Of a DNA stretch of 55,629 nt, positions 46,664 through 55,629 are shown piece after piece. A program made the translations under genes and the position numbers. The stretch lies in assembly GCA_013140495.1 (NCBI GenBank), contig JABFSR010000174.1, forward strand, positions 1-55,629, written 5' to 3'. The stretch is from Verrucomicrobiota bacterium. GTDB lineage: Bacteria > Verrucomicrobiota > Verrucomicrobiia > Limisphaerales > JADLHS01. Within the stretch, counting starts at the first letter, position 1, and every line of letters starts with the position of its first letter. The notes below the pieces were generated by a model. It worked only from the letters and a program-made list of their open reading frames with translations. It was not told the DNA's origin and made no database searches.

Positions 46664-47667
46664 CTTCGTTTTCGGAGTTCTCGGAGATGTATTCCCTTCC
46701 TACAAGAACCTTTCACGCGCGAAAAAACATTCTTGTGTCCTTTTTCCACGAGCAGCTTGCCGTTGCACCAATAAATACTGGTTGATATAGGCCCATCCTT
46801 TTCCCCCATCGTTCGCATTGTAACCCAATTACCTTTGCGCTTATACCCGACGACAATTGACTCAGATGTGGTGTAACCAGACCTCAAGAATTCACTCTTC
46901 GTTCGTGAGAAATAGAGGCCAACCTTCTGCGCGATAACCGTGGGAACATTCCTGATTTCGTCATTTGGCGCACCCATCTGCTTTAGCAGTTTTGTCGTTG
47001 CTCGTAGATCGATATGCCAAACGCCGTAGAGTAATGCCCCGTTTGCTTCTACATGCGTCTCTGGTGCGGCAAATGGAAACACGACGTCCCACCTCTTCTG
47101 CCACTCAATCAAGCGATTTGCCGCCAACACTTCCTCATCGAAAATCCGATTCTTTTCAAAAGCGGATGAGTAACGGCTGAAATAATCCCCGTCTTCAAAA
47201 CCCCAGCGGCCATTGCGCAAACAGATGGTAATGCCGTGCTCATGCAGGTCGCCGTCATTCTTGTCGGCACTGATAAGCACCTTCCGCCCTATGTCATCAA
47301 TCACAATATGCTCAATCGTCAGAAACGGCAGGATGCCGTGTTCCTTGATGTGATGACGATCTTCCTCGTTAAACTGGGAGTAGAAATCTCGCCCGCAATT
47401 GGTTTGATACTTTTTCATTCCTTCTGCCATAGCGGTCGTGAAACCTTCCTTCTCGAACAACTGTTCCAACATTTCCCTCTGCCATGCGGAAATCTTCTTC
47501 GGGTCTTTGCCGCGTAGATAGATATTGCAAGGCGGGTCTTCCTTATATTCGGCGATATGCCGGGACGCCACGCCTGGCAACTTTGAGTTCTTTATTGTTG
47601 CAACAAGACAACAGAGATCGAATTCGCCAAGAAAACGATCTGATTGTTTGAACGCGGGAATTCTCAT
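46660..47667 (-). CDS. Hypothetical protein inserted between DUF1553 and DUF1501 genes
   Basis: A 335-residue cytoplasmic protein with no family that I recognise. It is rich in charged residues and has several Trp-containing strings ([61 protein letters not shown]), and no signal or membrane segment. Four 60-base lines counted by hand gave 117/240 G+C (49%), versus 35/60 in the DUF1553 gene, so its composition differs from its neighbours. It overlaps the DUF1501 start (ATGA), which suggests co-translation, yet the DUF1553-DUF1501 pair is usually contiguous. A recently acquired gene is likely. The 152 bases on its upstream side hold nothing recognisable. Confidence 0.6.
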   Translation of the reverse strand: MRIPAFKQSDRFLGEFDLCCLVATIKNSKLPGVASRHIAEYKEDPPCNIYLRGKDPKKISAWQREMLEQLFEKEGFTTAMAEGMKKYQTNCGRDFYSQFNEEDRHHIKEHGILPFLTIEHIVIDDIGRKVLISADKNDGDLHEHGITICLRNGRWGFEDGDYFSRYSSAFEKNRIFDEEVLAANRLIEWQKRWDVVFPFAAPETHVEANGALLYGVWHIDLRATTKLLKQMGAPNDEIRNVPTVIAQKVGLYFSRTKSEFLRSGYTTSESIVVGYKRKGNWVTMRTMGEKDGPISTSIYWCNGKLLVEKGHKNVFSRVKGSCRKGIHLRELRKRR

Positions 47668-47819
47668 TCAATAAAGCCAAGCAGAGCCAAAGGAGTTGTC
47701 CAGCTTGATTTCGGACTTCGGTGACTCGTGCAGCTCGGGGCTGCCTCTGTCCATCGTCAATCTGGCACGTGAGACTGATCGGAGCGCCAAGCACCGGCTC
47801 GGCAAGTTTCTGAAGTTTT

Positions 47820-50800
47820 TCATTCCTTGGTGATGGTTTCGTCGAGGTTCAACAACGTGCTGGCAACAGTGGTGTAAGCCGCGAGTTCGACAGGATCAAT
47901 CGCAGCGTCCGCCTTCGTTTCGCCAACGGTGAGCAAACTTTCCGCGCTGGAATGATCGTTGCGGAAGCTGGCTTCCATCCGCTGACAACTCTTGACGAGC
48001 ACCCGAAGTTCCTCTGCCCGTGGCGCGCGTCCAGTTGCCAGTTGGAATCCAAGCCGGATTCGCGACTCTGGTTTGCTTCCACCCTCGCGCAACATGCGTT
48101 GAGCCAGAAAGCGGGACGCTTCAACGTAGGTTGGGTCGTTGAGGAGATTGAGCGCCTGCAATGGCGTGGTGGTGCGGGAACGTCGGACAGTGCAGGCTTC
48201 GCGAAAAGGCGCGTCGAAGATCAGCATGGCGGGATTCGGGACGGAACGTTTCCAATAGGTGTAGAGACTGCGGCGATAAAGACTCTCGCCTTTGTCTTGA
48301 ACATAGGTATTGGCGGAGGAGCCCGAGACGACCTGCTCGTAGAGCCCTGGTGGGTGATACGGTTTCACAGAAGGTCCGCCGAGTTTCTCTACCAACAAAC
48401 CACTCGCAGCCAATGCTTGGTCTCGGATCATTTCAGCGGAAAGCCGGTAGCGTGGACCACGGGCCAGCAGGCGATTGTCGGGATCCAGTGACTGCAACCC
48501 AAGCGTCATGCGCGAGTCCTGCCGGTAGGTCGCACTCATCACCAGCAACTTTACCATGCGCTTCACGTCCCAGCCCGTGCGGACAAATTCGTTGGCCAGC
48601 CAGTCGAGCAATTCAGGATGACTCGGTAATTCACCGCGCGTGCCGAAGTCTTCAGCAGTCTTGACCAGGCCAGTGCCGAAAATAGATTGCCACAAACGAT
48701 TCACCGTGACGCGAGCGGTGAGCGGATTGCTTGGAGACACCAACCAACGGGCCAAACCGAGCCGATTGGTCGGCTGTCCTGAAAGAAAGGCTGGCAGGTG
48801 CGACGGCGTTGCGGCGGTCACCCGCTCGCCCGGCTTATCATACGCGCCGCGCGTCAGCACGAACGTTGGTCGCGGCTCGGCCAGTTCCTCCATCACGAGC
48901 GTAATCGGGATTGCCAGATCCGCCTCCTCAATCTGTTTCTTCAACTCGGTGACCCGCTGCGTCAGCGCGGAATGCTCGGGGTGATGGGCCAGCCGGAAGT
49001 CATCCACCAATTTGTTCTCGTCGGTCTTCCGTTCTGCTGCCGGCTTGGTGACAATGGTCAGAATCTCTGGCGGCAACAACAGCTCGGACGGAATATCGGT
49101 GGTCCGCAGCCTCAATTGCCATGCGGGGATGCGTCGCTCGCCCGAAAACTCCACTTCCAATTTGACCAGCACACCGTTGCTGCCTTGCACGATATCAGAC
49201 AACTCAAAGACTCCCGTCGTGGTTTGACCTTCCTTTAGCGTGATCGACCATGTTGAACTTTCCTTGTCGTCCAGAACTTTGGCGAGTTCCGTGGCTGGTG
49301 CAGTGCCGGCCAAAGTGGTAGGACGAAGCGAAAGCGATTTCTTTTCCAATTCCGAAGTTTCAGCACGCATCAATCGCACGGTTCGAATTGAAAGTTTCTC
49401 AGAATCGTTTGTGCCGCTCCCGGGTGGCGCAGCCAGGTCCAGTTGAATGGCTGAGAGCTGCGAAGCATTGACGCGTGCGGTAATGATCGTTTTTCGCGCA
49501 TCGGGCTTAAGTGCTGGCGAACGCACCCAGCCGCCGGATTGGCCGATCATCAAAGTGTTCGTGCCAGCAGTGGCATTCAACGGTTCAGCGTCCGTCCAAA
49601 CCGGCACCGCGCTTCGCGCGCGGCTTTCCCATTCAGCTACGTCCGTGGCGCGAAATGTTGTCATCAGGTTTGTGAGACGCTCATTTGTGACCGCCAGTTC
49701 ACGGTTCAATCCAGCGAGTGCGGCTTCAGCTTCCGGAGTGGGCAGTTTCTGGTAGGGCGGGGTGTTGCGTCGAATGGGTTGACCGTAATCGCCAACACCT
49801 TTTTCGGTCACGTTGTGGAAGAAGGCAAACATGCTGTAATAATCCTTCTGGGTCAGTGGATCGTATTTGTGATCGTGACACCGCGCACAGCTCATCGTGA
49901 GTCCAAGGAACACGGTGCTCGTAGTCTCGACACGGTCAGCGCAATACTCCGCGAGAAATTCCTCCGGGATAATACCTCCCTCCTCGTTGATCATGTGGTT
50001 GCGGTGAAAACCGGTGGCGATCCGTTGATCTAGCGTCGGATGCGGCAGCAGATCACCGGCGAGTTGTTGGACCGTGAACTCGTCGAAAGGCATGTTGCGA
50101 CTGAATGCCTTGATGACCCACTCGCGCCAGGCCCACATCTCACGATCACGATCCACCTGGTAGCCGTTGCTGTCCGCGAAGCGCGCGGCATCCAGCCAAT
50201 CCTGCGCCATGCGTTCGCCATAACGCGGCGAGGCGAGCAGGCGGTCCACGAGTTTCTCATAGGCCTGTGGTAAGTCATCGGCAACGAAAGCCTGCACTTC
50301 GGCGGGCGTTGGAGGAATGCCGGTCAGGTCGAGGGAAACGCGACGGATTAGCGTGGTCGCGTCCGCCTCACGCGATGGTTTGAGTTTCTTGGTTTCGAGC
50401 TGCGCAAGAATGAAATGATCCACCTCGTTCCTCGGCCAGCCGGAGCGTTTCACTTTCGGTGGCTCAATCGGATGTGGCGGAATAAATGCCCAGTGGTCGC
50501 GATACTCCGCACCTTCAGCAATCCAACGACGGAACATTTCCTTCTGTTCTTTCGTGAGTGGTTTGTGGATGGACTCCGGCGGCATCCGATCATCTGCGTC
50601 CTCCGTGAACAACCGCCGGATGACTTCACTCTGGTCCGGCTTGCCAGGAACGATTGGAACGTCGCCCGACTTCGTCGGCTTCACCGCTTCTTCGCGGATA
50701 TCGAGCCGCAATTTTGCTTTGCGCGCTTTCTCATCGAAGCCGTGGCAGCGAAAACAGGTGTCGGCCATGATCGGACGAATGTCGCGATTGAAATCTACCC

Positions 50801-50993
50801 GAGGTGTCCCGGCAATCAGGCTGAAGGTCACTGAGGACAGAGCAGCAACAAGCAAAATCAAACGTGACAGGTTGCCAATTCCTGTGCGGAAGGAATGGGC
50901 AGGCGCACCACGACCTCTGATTTGAGCGACGACAGATTTCGCTTCGCACTCGATCAGATGACGACCGCAGATTTTGATAATGACCCTCGACAT
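47820..50993 (-). CDS. PSD1/DUF1549/DUF1553 cytochrome-c-like protein
   Basis: A 1057-residue protein. After an N-terminal hydrophobic segment comes a single haem-binding CFRCH (80-84) in [20 protein letters not shown], the planctomycete-type cytochrome c. Then follow the DUF1549 segment ([60 protein letters not shown]) and, after a middle insert of about 300 residues, the DUF1553 segment ([69 protein letters not shown]). The likely start is uncertain: the signal-like part ([18 protein letters not shown]) sits at about 45-62. Function of the family is not established; it partners the DUF1501 protein. Confidence 0.9.
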   Translation of the reverse strand: MSRVIIKICGRHLIECEAKSVVAQIRGRGAPAHSFRTGIGNLSRLILLVAALSSVTFSLIAGTPRVDFNRDIRPIMADTCFRCHGFDEKARKAKLRLDIREEAVKPTKSGDVPIVPGKPDQSEVIRRLFTEDADDRMPPESIHKPLTKEQKEMFRRWIAEGAEYRDHWAFIPPHPIEPPKVKRSGWPRNEVDHFILAQLETKKLKPSREADATTLIRRVSLDLTGIPPTPAEVQAFVADDLPQAYEKLVDRLLASPRYGERMAQDWLDAARFADSNGYQVDRDREMWAWREWVIKAFSRNMPFDEFTVQQLAGDLLPHPTLDQRIATGFHRNHMINEEGGIIPEEFLAEYCADRVETTSTVFLGLTMSCARCHDHKYDPLTQKDYYSMFAFFHNVTEKGVGDYGQPIRRNTPPYQKLPTPEAEAALAGLNRELAVTNERLTNLMTTFRATDVAEWESRARSAVPVWTDAEPLNATAGTNTLMIGQSGGWVRSPALKPDARKTIITARVNASQLSAIQLDLAAPPGSGTNDSEKLSIRTVRLMRAETSELEKKSLSLRPTTLAGTAPATELAKVLDDKESSTWSITLKEGQTTTGVFELSDIVQGSNGVLVKLEVEFSGERRIPAWQLRLRTTDIPSELLLPPEILTIVTKPAAERKTDENKLVDDFRLAHHPEHSALTQRVTELKKQIEEADLAIPITLVMEELAEPRPTFVLTRGAYDKPGERVTAATPSHLPAFLSGQPTNRLGLARWLVSPSNPLTARVTVNRLWQSIFGTGLVKTAEDFGTRGELPSHPELLDWLANEFVRTGWDVKRMVKLLVMSATYRQDSRMTLGLQSLDPDNRLLARGPRYRLSAEMIRDQALAASGLLVEKLGGPSVKPYHPPGLYEQVVSGSSANTYVQDKGESLYRRSLYTYWKRSVPNPAMLIFDAPFREACTVRRSRTTTPLQALNLLNDPTYVEASRFLAQRMLREGGSKPESRIRLGFQLATGRAPRAEELRVLVKSCQRMEASFRNDHSSAESLLTVGETKADAAIDPVELAAYTTVASTLLNLDETITKE

Positions 50994-51166
50994 GATTTCG
51001 GGAACGTTGAGAAGTTACGCCAGCTTGAGCTTGCTTGAAAAGCTGGAAGATGCTGTTTGTCGGTTTTAATAAGGGCCTAGGTATGTCACGCGATGGTTGC
51101 GAAGAAGTGTTGGATTTATTTCATGAACCCGGCAATCTTTCTCGCACCGAACCAAACCTACAACCC

Positions 51167-53275
51167 ATGAAAAATAAACTGCGCGTTCTCCTTACCCTGA
51201 TTTGTTCGTTGTTCCTCTCGGATGCCGCTCTGTCCGGCGCGAAAGCTGCGGAGGAAGCCACGCTTTATCGTGATGAGTTCGGCATCCCACACGTTTACGC
51301 GCCGACACTTGAAACGGCGGCATTTGCAGTTGGCTATGCACAGGCGGAGGATCGCCTTGAGGAATTGTTGAAGAATTATCGTCGCGCCAACGGCACGATG
51401 TCCGAGGTCTTCGGCTCGGGCAATTACCGCAACGATATGATCTCCCGTATTTTTCGCCACGAAGAAATCAGCCGCGAGAAATACGGCCAGCTTAGTGCCA
51501 AAGTGCGTGCCGTTATCGAGTCCTATCAGGCAGGCATCAAATACTTCATGAAGGAACATCCCGAACAAGTGCCGGTTTGGGCGCAGGAAATTCATCCGTG
51601 GGATGTCGTGGCGCTGGGCCGGTTCATCATCTGGGGCTGGCCGCTGGGTGAAGCGGGGGGCGACCTGCTGCGCGCAGGGATTCAACCCGATGACGTCGGC
51701 TATCACGGTTCGAACGAGATATTGCTTGGCCCGAGCCGCACCAAGATGAAGGTGCCAATTGGGGTCGTGGATCCGCATTTGAGCTGGTACAACGAATTTC
51801 GATTTTACCAGATTCGAATTTATGCCGGTGATTTCAATGTGTCGGGCGTCTCAGTCCTCGGCACTCCGTTACCCAGCCTCGGCCATAGTCGCTACTGTTC
51901 CATCGCCATGACCACGGGCGCGCCGGATACTTCGGACGTCTTTGAGGAGGAACTTAATCCTGCCAATCCCCGGCAATACCGCCACGACGGTCAATGGCGT
52001 GATCTCACCATCCGAAAAACCAAGATCGGCGTGAAGAACGGCGATAAAGTGGATTGGAAAGAATCGGAAATCGAATACAGCCATCACGGTCCGATCATCG
52101 CACACAAAAACGGGAAGGGCTATGCGATGGCGATCCCGTATCTGGAGGAAGTGGGCTTGACGGATCAGACCTACGAAACAATGACAGCTCGGAATCTCAC
52201 CGAAATGAAGGCCGCACTCGCTCATCTTCAACTCATGGCGCAGAACGTCATGGTGGCGACGGTGCAGGGTGATATTTACTACGTTCGCAATGGTCGCGTG
52301 CCCATTCGGGCACCGGGTACGGATCCCACCCGGCCCATTCCTGGCAGCTTTTCCACCAACGACTGGCGTGGCATTCACCCGTTTGCCGACCTCGTCCAGA
52401 TCGAGAATCCGCCGCAAGCCTACATGCATAATTGCAACGTCACACCGTTCGCGATGATGAAGGACAGCCCGATGACCCCGGAGAAATATTCCAAATACCC
52501 GTACCTCTACAATGCCACGCGCACCGCACCGCGTCATCAACGCGGCGACATGATGACCGAACTGCTCGACGCTGCGCACGACGTCACGGTGCAGAGCGCA
52601 ACCGACATCGCGTTTAGCCCCCAAGTTTATCACGCCGAGAAATGGCAGCAGCGGATGAAGTCCGCGTGGGCCAAAGCCTCCGAGTCGGATAAGTCAGCGG
52701 ACGTCGCCGAAGTTTATGCCCTCATCCAAAGGTGGAATCGCCGCAGCGACGCGGACTCCGAAGGTGCGCTGGCCTTTTACGCATTCAAAAAGGGGCTCGA
52801 TGAAGAAATCACCCGCAACGTGGAGCCGCCCTCAGATCTCGGCGACAAGGAAGTCTTCCTGGCTTTGGGCAAGGCGGCTGGCTGGTTGAAGTCGAACTTT
52901 GGTTCGTTGCGCGTGCCTTATGGAAAATATTTTCGAGTCGGTCGTGAAAGCGGGGAGCACACGTATCCGGTAGGTGGAGGTTCGGTAAGCGATGCCGGTA
53001 TGGCAACGCCACGCGCGATCAGTTTCAACAAAACCGGCAAGGAAATGGTTGGCCGTGGCGGCCAGACCTCAACCCAGATCGTCATCATGACCGATCCGCC
53101 GGAGTCCTACACCATTGTGCCGCTCGGTGTCAGCGACCACAAGGAGAGCGGACATTGGGACGACCAGGCGGAAAAGCTTTTCAGCAAAAGCAAAGCCACG
53201 CCGACCTATTTCATGAATCGCAAGGAACTGTTGAAGCACGTGACCGCGACGAAAGTGTTGAAGCCGTCGCTTTAG
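51167..53275 (+). CDS. Penicillin acylase family (Ntn hydrolase) protein, exported
   Basis: A 702-residue protein with a signal peptide ([20 protein letters not shown]). It follows the penicillin acylase layout: alpha chain with [20 protein letters not shown] and YAQAEDRL, then Ser182 in [10 protein letters not shown], the position where the beta chain begins with its nucleophile after autocleavage, VVDPHLSW, and [10 protein letters not shown]. The residue after the SN is usually an aromatic or Trp region (SNNW-type); here it is SNEI, so cleavage and activity are less certain. Later [15 protein letters not shown] and SISF-type strings fit the family. Substrates could be N-acyl amides, including acyl-homoserine lactones. 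The start at ATG 51167 is favoured by the signal peptide. Confidence 0.87.
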   Translation: MKNKLRVLLTLICSLFLSDAALSGAKAAEEATLYRDEFGIPHVYAPTLETAAFAVGYAQAEDRLEELLKNYRRANGTMSEVFGSGNYRNDMISRIFRHEEISREKYGQLSAKVRAVIESYQAGIKYFMKEHPEQVPVWAQEIHPWDVVALGRFIIWGWPLGEAGGDLLRAGIQPDDVGYHGSNEILLGPSRTKMKVPIGVVDPHLSWYNEFRFYQIRIYAGDFNVSGVSVLGTPLPSLGHSRYCSIAMTTGAPDTSDVFEEELNPANPRQYRHDGQWRDLTIRKTKIGVKNGDKVDWKESEIEYSHHGPIIAHKNGKGYAMAIPYLEEVGLTDQTYETMTARNLTEMKAALAHLQLMAQNVMVATVQGDIYYVRNGRVPIRAPGTDPTRPIPGSFSTNDWRGIHPFADLVQIENPPQAYMHNCNVTPFAMMKDSPMTPEKYSKYPYLYNATRTAPRHQRGDMMTELLDAAHDVTVQSATDIAFSPQVYHAEKWQQRMKSAWAKASESDKSADVAEVYALIQRWNRRSDADSEGALAFYAFKKGLDEEITRNVEPPSDLGDKEVFLALGKAAGWLKSNFGSLRVPYGKYFRVGRESGEHTYPVGGGSVSDAGMATPRAISFNKTGKEMVGRGGQTSTQIVIMTDPPESYTIVPLGVSDHKESGHWDDQAEKLFSKSKATPTYFMNRKELLKHVTATKVLKPSL

Positions 53276-53284
53276 ACGCAGCTT

Positions 53285-54460
53285 TCAAAACTTGCTAAGT
53301 TGGAGCGTGTCCCTGGATAACTGTTCAAGTCGTGAGTTTCCTGAAAGCGCCATCGTCAGGTCCAGGTCTGCCAGCAGAGCACGCAGGACTGCGGAGACAC
53401 CGGCTTCGCCGCCGAGCGCAAGCCCATACACATACGGGCGGCCCAGTAGAACTGCACGCGCACCCAAGGCCAGCGCTTTAACAATGTCCGCACCCGTGCG
53501 GATTCCACTGTCGAACAGCACAGGCGTTTGACCGGCGGCTTTCACTACATCCGGCAAAGCATTCAAGGCTGCAACCGCACCGTCTACCTGCCGACCTCCG
53601 TGGTTTGAGCAGATGATTCCGTCCATGCCGAGGTCGGTGGCGCGGCGGGCGTCATCGGGATGAAGAATTCCTTTTAACACCAGTGGCAGGCGCGTGTTCT
53701 CCCGGAGGAATTTGAGGTCGTCCCAAGTTACACCGGGATCTGAAAAGATTTTTGCCCAGTGCGCGATGGCAGCCGGCATGTCTTCGTGAGGTGGCTTTGC
53801 CAAAGCACCGCAGAAAACCGGGTCGGAAAGATAATTGGCCAAGCCCTCACCGCGAAGGAACGGCAGGTAGGCTTGGGACAAATCGCGAGGTCGCCAACCC
53901 AACAGCCATGTGTCCAGCGTGACAACGATCGCACCATAGCCTGCTTTCTCGGCGCGTTGCATCAGGCTGACGGCGAACTTGCGGTCTTTCGGCCAGTAAA
54001 GTTGAAACCAGCGCGGTGAGTCTCCCATGACCTGTGCGACCTCTTCAATCGGGCGCGATGAGGCCGTGCTTAGAATAAACGGCAGCCCCAATCCCGCTGC
54101 CGCGCGCGCCACTGCCGCTTCTGCCTCGGGATGGACAATGGATAACACTCCGACCGGGGCGAGCATTACCGGAGCGGGCATCGTCGTGCCAAGCACTTTT
54201 GTGCTCAAATCGCGCACAGCAACATCCCTCAACATCCTTGGCAAAATGCGCCAGCGATTGAACGCTTCCAGGTTGGCCCGCATCGTTTCCTCCGATCCCG
54301 CGCCACCGGCGACGTAGCCGAATGCTCCGGGATTCAGTTTCTCACGGGCACGCCGTTCGAGTTCCGCGTAGGTAAATGGAAATTCAGGCAACGATCCTGA
54401 CAGTCCCTTGCGGTAGATTTCCAACTGGTAATTTCCGAACATGTCGCGGTTTGCATTCAT
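53285..54460 (-). CDS. Lactate 2-monooxygenase-like FMN-dependent alpha-hydroxy acid oxidase
   Basis: A 391-residue flavoprotein of the FMN-dependent alpha-hydroxyacid dehydrogenase family. The catalytic motif SNHGGRQVDG (with His and Arg) lies near the C-terminus, preceded by LPLVLKGILHPDDARRATDL. VLFDSGIRTGADIVKALALG then forms the phosphate-binding part. The strings GYVAGGAGSEETMRANLEAF, ITLDTW-like VVTLDTWLLGWRPRDLSQ and GRPYVYGLALGG match the lactate 2-monooxygenase branch closely. It would oxidise L-lactate or another 2-hydroxy acid. ATG 54460 starts like the family (MNANRDMFGNYQLEIYRKGL); the frame is open to 54532. It converges with the penicillin acylase gene 10 bases away. Confidence 0.88.
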   Translation of the reverse strand: MNANRDMFGNYQLEIYRKGLSGSLPEFPFTYAELERRAREKLNPGAFGYVAGGAGSEETMRANLEAFNRWRILPRMLRDVAVRDLSTKVLGTTMPAPVMLAPVGVLSIVHPEAEAAVARAAAGLGLPFILSTASSRPIEEVAQVMGDSPRWFQLYWPKDRKFAVSLMQRAEKAGYGAIVVTLDTWLLGWRPRDLSQAYLPFLRGEGLANYLSDPVFCGALAKPPHEDMPAAIAHWAKIFSDPGVTWDDLKFLRENTRLPLVLKGILHPDDARRATDLGMDGIICSNHGGRQVDGAVAALNALPDVVKAAGQTPVLFDSGIRTGADIVKALALGARAVLLGRPYVYGLALGGEAGVSAVLRALLADLDLTMALSGNSRLEQLSRDTLQLSKF

Positions 54461-54585
54461 CTGATTTTTCGAGGCGTGTGAATCTGAGAGAACTACTAAC
54501 CGGCAAGGCGACTGAGAGCAAGTCGCAAGCAAGAGTTCGCGGCCTAATAGCCTGTTTGAAAACTCGCCTCACGCGCGGGGACGAA

Positions 54586-54703
54586 GCTGGCGGAGTGCGC
54601 CCGTCCTCGGGCGCAGCAACGCAGAAACTACGGGTGTGGATTTTTCGAGCCTGCCTGAAATGCGTTCCTTGCTGTGCCCGGGGACGGGCACACTCCGCTG
54701 TCG
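54586..54703. repeat. Bipartite GC-rich inverted repeat (REP/BIME-like)
   Basis: The left arm (about 54586-54624) contains GCGGAGTGCGCCCGTCCTCG. The reverse complement of the right arm (about 54661-54703) contains GCGGAGTGTGCCCGTCCCCG, differing at only two of those 20 positions. Each arm holds a hairpin of its own. It sits in the space between the lactate-oxidase-like gene and the edge gene. Confidence 0.76.
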
Positions 54704-54709
54704 GACTTT

Positions 54710-55629
54710 TTACTCCGGTGCCATCCGCAATTCCACCCAGACAACTTTTTGTTGTGATTCGCCAGGCAGTTGTTTGATCTGGATTTCGTTGTAGCCGTCG
54801 CGGATGGAATCGGACGGACACTGTTGTTGGACCGCCCGGGCGACGCCCGAGAACAGAGACAGATCGGCGAGGTCCGATGCGGGTTTGCATTTCCTGCCGT
54901 TGACCGTGATCTCAAACTCGCTGGACACCATCCCGTCTGATTGCGCCAAACCGGCAACGACAAACGCAGCGGCCTTTTTCGGCTTGGGCCCACTGTAGAT
55001 TCGGAATGTGCCGCCCTTGAACCCGTCCACCGGCAACATCACATCACTCGACATGCCAGGGGCGACAGTGTCGCGGTAGGTGACCACATGCCGACGCAGA
55101 TTCTTGGCAGCGGTTTTGAGGCTCAACCCTTTCTGAAGCAGTGTCCGGTAAGCATCCTTGCCGCCGGTCATCGGGCCGGGATCCATGTAGTTAAAAAGGT
55201 AAATACTGTCCGCGCCGCGCTGCAGGCAGGCGGCGGCAAAGCCACGAGTGGACGTGATGTCTGTCTCAATGGGTTTTGCTGCCGGATACGCGCGCACGAG
55301 AATTTCCGCGCCCGGCGCGAGAATGACTTTTCTTGCGGCGCTGCCAATTCGCTCGCGCCACAGCTCGATCGGGATGTCGAAATCCGTTGTGGCCCAGAAC
55401 GGCGTCGGCACAAGCATATCCACCAGGCCTTCGCGAACCCATGTCACGCCATCCATGCCCAGACCTTTGGCTGCATCCGGCAGCGTCGGCACACGCGCGC
55501 CCTGCTGGATGGGATGGCCGCGCTTGACCGACCACTGTCGCGTCAAGCCGCGCACATCGCACATGAATTGGTTCAAGATCATCACGCCCTCCGCTTCCTT
55601 GCCCGGACGGAAGTGGTAGCCGAACCTCA
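54710..55629 (-). CDS. Partial gene at window edge: possible glycoside-hydrolase-like protein, C-terminal part
   Basis: The frame stays open to the end of the window, so the start lies outside; 306 codons are visible. I do not recognise a named family. The part encoded nearest the edge (RFGYHFRPGKEAEGVMILNQ, then GLGMDGVTWVREGLVDMLVP, AAYR- and YLFNYMDPG-like segments) reads like the C-terminal half of a TIM barrel, and the end (residues 200-290 of the visible part, RIYSGPKPKKAAAFVVAGLA, EFEITVNGRKCKPA, YNEIQIKQLPGE) looks like a beta-sandwich. Glycoside hydrolase is a guess based on that layout. Confidence 0.5.
   Translation of the reverse strand, partial: RFGYHFRPGKEAEGVMILNQFMCDVRGLTRQWSVKRGHPIQQGARVPTLPDAAKGLGMDGVTWVREGLVDMLVPTPFWATTDFDIPIELWRERIGSAARKVILAPGAEILVRAYPAAKPIETDITSTRGFAAACLQRGADSIYLFNYMDPGPMTGGKDAYRTLLQKGLSLKTAAKNLRRHVVTYRDTVAPGMSSDVMLPVDGFKGGTFRIYSGPKPKKAAAFVVAGLAQSDGMVSSEFEITVNGRKCKPASDLADLSLFSGVARAVQQQCPSDSIRDGYNEIQIKQLPGESQQKVVWVELRMAPE

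Noticed and set aside
45185..46774. 529-residue open frame on the plus strand
   Set aside because: It is antisense to the DUF1501 gene, which has a Tat signal and full family motifs. Long shadow frames are expected in GC-rich DNA; the antisense translation is Arg/His-rich and has no recognisable domain.

Overview
This 55.6 kb window is ordinary chromosomal DNA of a GC-rich Gram-negative bacterium (one coding line counted by hand gave 35/60 G+C). The gene content points to Verrucomicrobiota, most likely the Pedosphaera/Limisphaerales side (inference, no 16S here). The pointers are a cytochrome-c/DUF1549/DUF1553 protein with a DUF1501 partner, Tat-exported Gfo/Idh/MocA and DUF1080 proteins, a giant DUF2723 protein, a choice-of-anchor-Q beta-helix protein, secreted proteins ending in a GPW...FFR-type tail, and several bipartite GC-rich inverted repeats between genes. 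No phage, CRISPR array or intact insertion sequence was seen.

Layout. 1-5.4 kb: a plant-like GDP-mannose 3,5-epimerase and a lipoate ligase on the minus strand, then a homodimeric-type pyruvate dehydrogenase E1 (aceE) and a small winged-helix-like protein on the plus strand. 5.4-15.3 kb: nine tightly packed minus-strand genes, most overlapping by 4 bases or separated by under 20, that look like a cell-surface glycan operon: FemAB-like acyltransferase, two methyltransferases, polysaccharide deacetylase, FAD oxidoreductase, UDP-galactopyranose mutase, GT4 glycosyltransferase, a nucleotidyltransferase/kinase fusion and an APH-like kinase. 15.4-21.9 kb: a membrane protein with two homologous halves, chorismate synthase, a cyclic-nucleotide-binding protein coupled to a 46-residue membrane protein, a PocR/AraC regulator and a P1B-4-type metal ATPase. 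22.3-29.2 kb: DUF1287 protein, pyrimidine-dimer glycosylase-like protein, a sigma/anti-sigma/DUF2723 operon and a MogA/MoaB protein. 29.4-36.7 kb: lipoprotein, secreted beta-propeller, membrane protein, aldo/keto reductase, a double-SIS protein related to MurQ and to animal glucokinase regulatory protein, and an MNT/HEPN pair. 36.8-41.9 kb: beta-helix protein, then PDH E2 and E3 separated by a four-helix-bundle gene lying inside an inverted repeat. 41.9-55.6 kb: tRNA-Pro(GGG) and a set of exported catabolic proteins (Gfo/Idh/MocA, DUF1080, DUF1501, DUF1553), a penicillin-acylase-family protein, a lactate 2-monooxygenase-like flavoprotein and a gene cut by the window edge.

How it fits together. 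The PDH complex is encoded in two blocks about 34 kb apart, with the lipoate ligase beside E1. The glycan operon contains no recognisable flippase or polymerase. The best candidates for something undescribed are the nucleotidyltransferase/kinase fusion with its APH-like partner in the glycan operon, the double-SIS protein that has lost one MurQ catalytic glutamate, the inverted-repeat-bounded four-helix-bundle gene inside the PDH operon, and a family of bipartite intergenic repeats. None can be called a new system from sequence reading alone.
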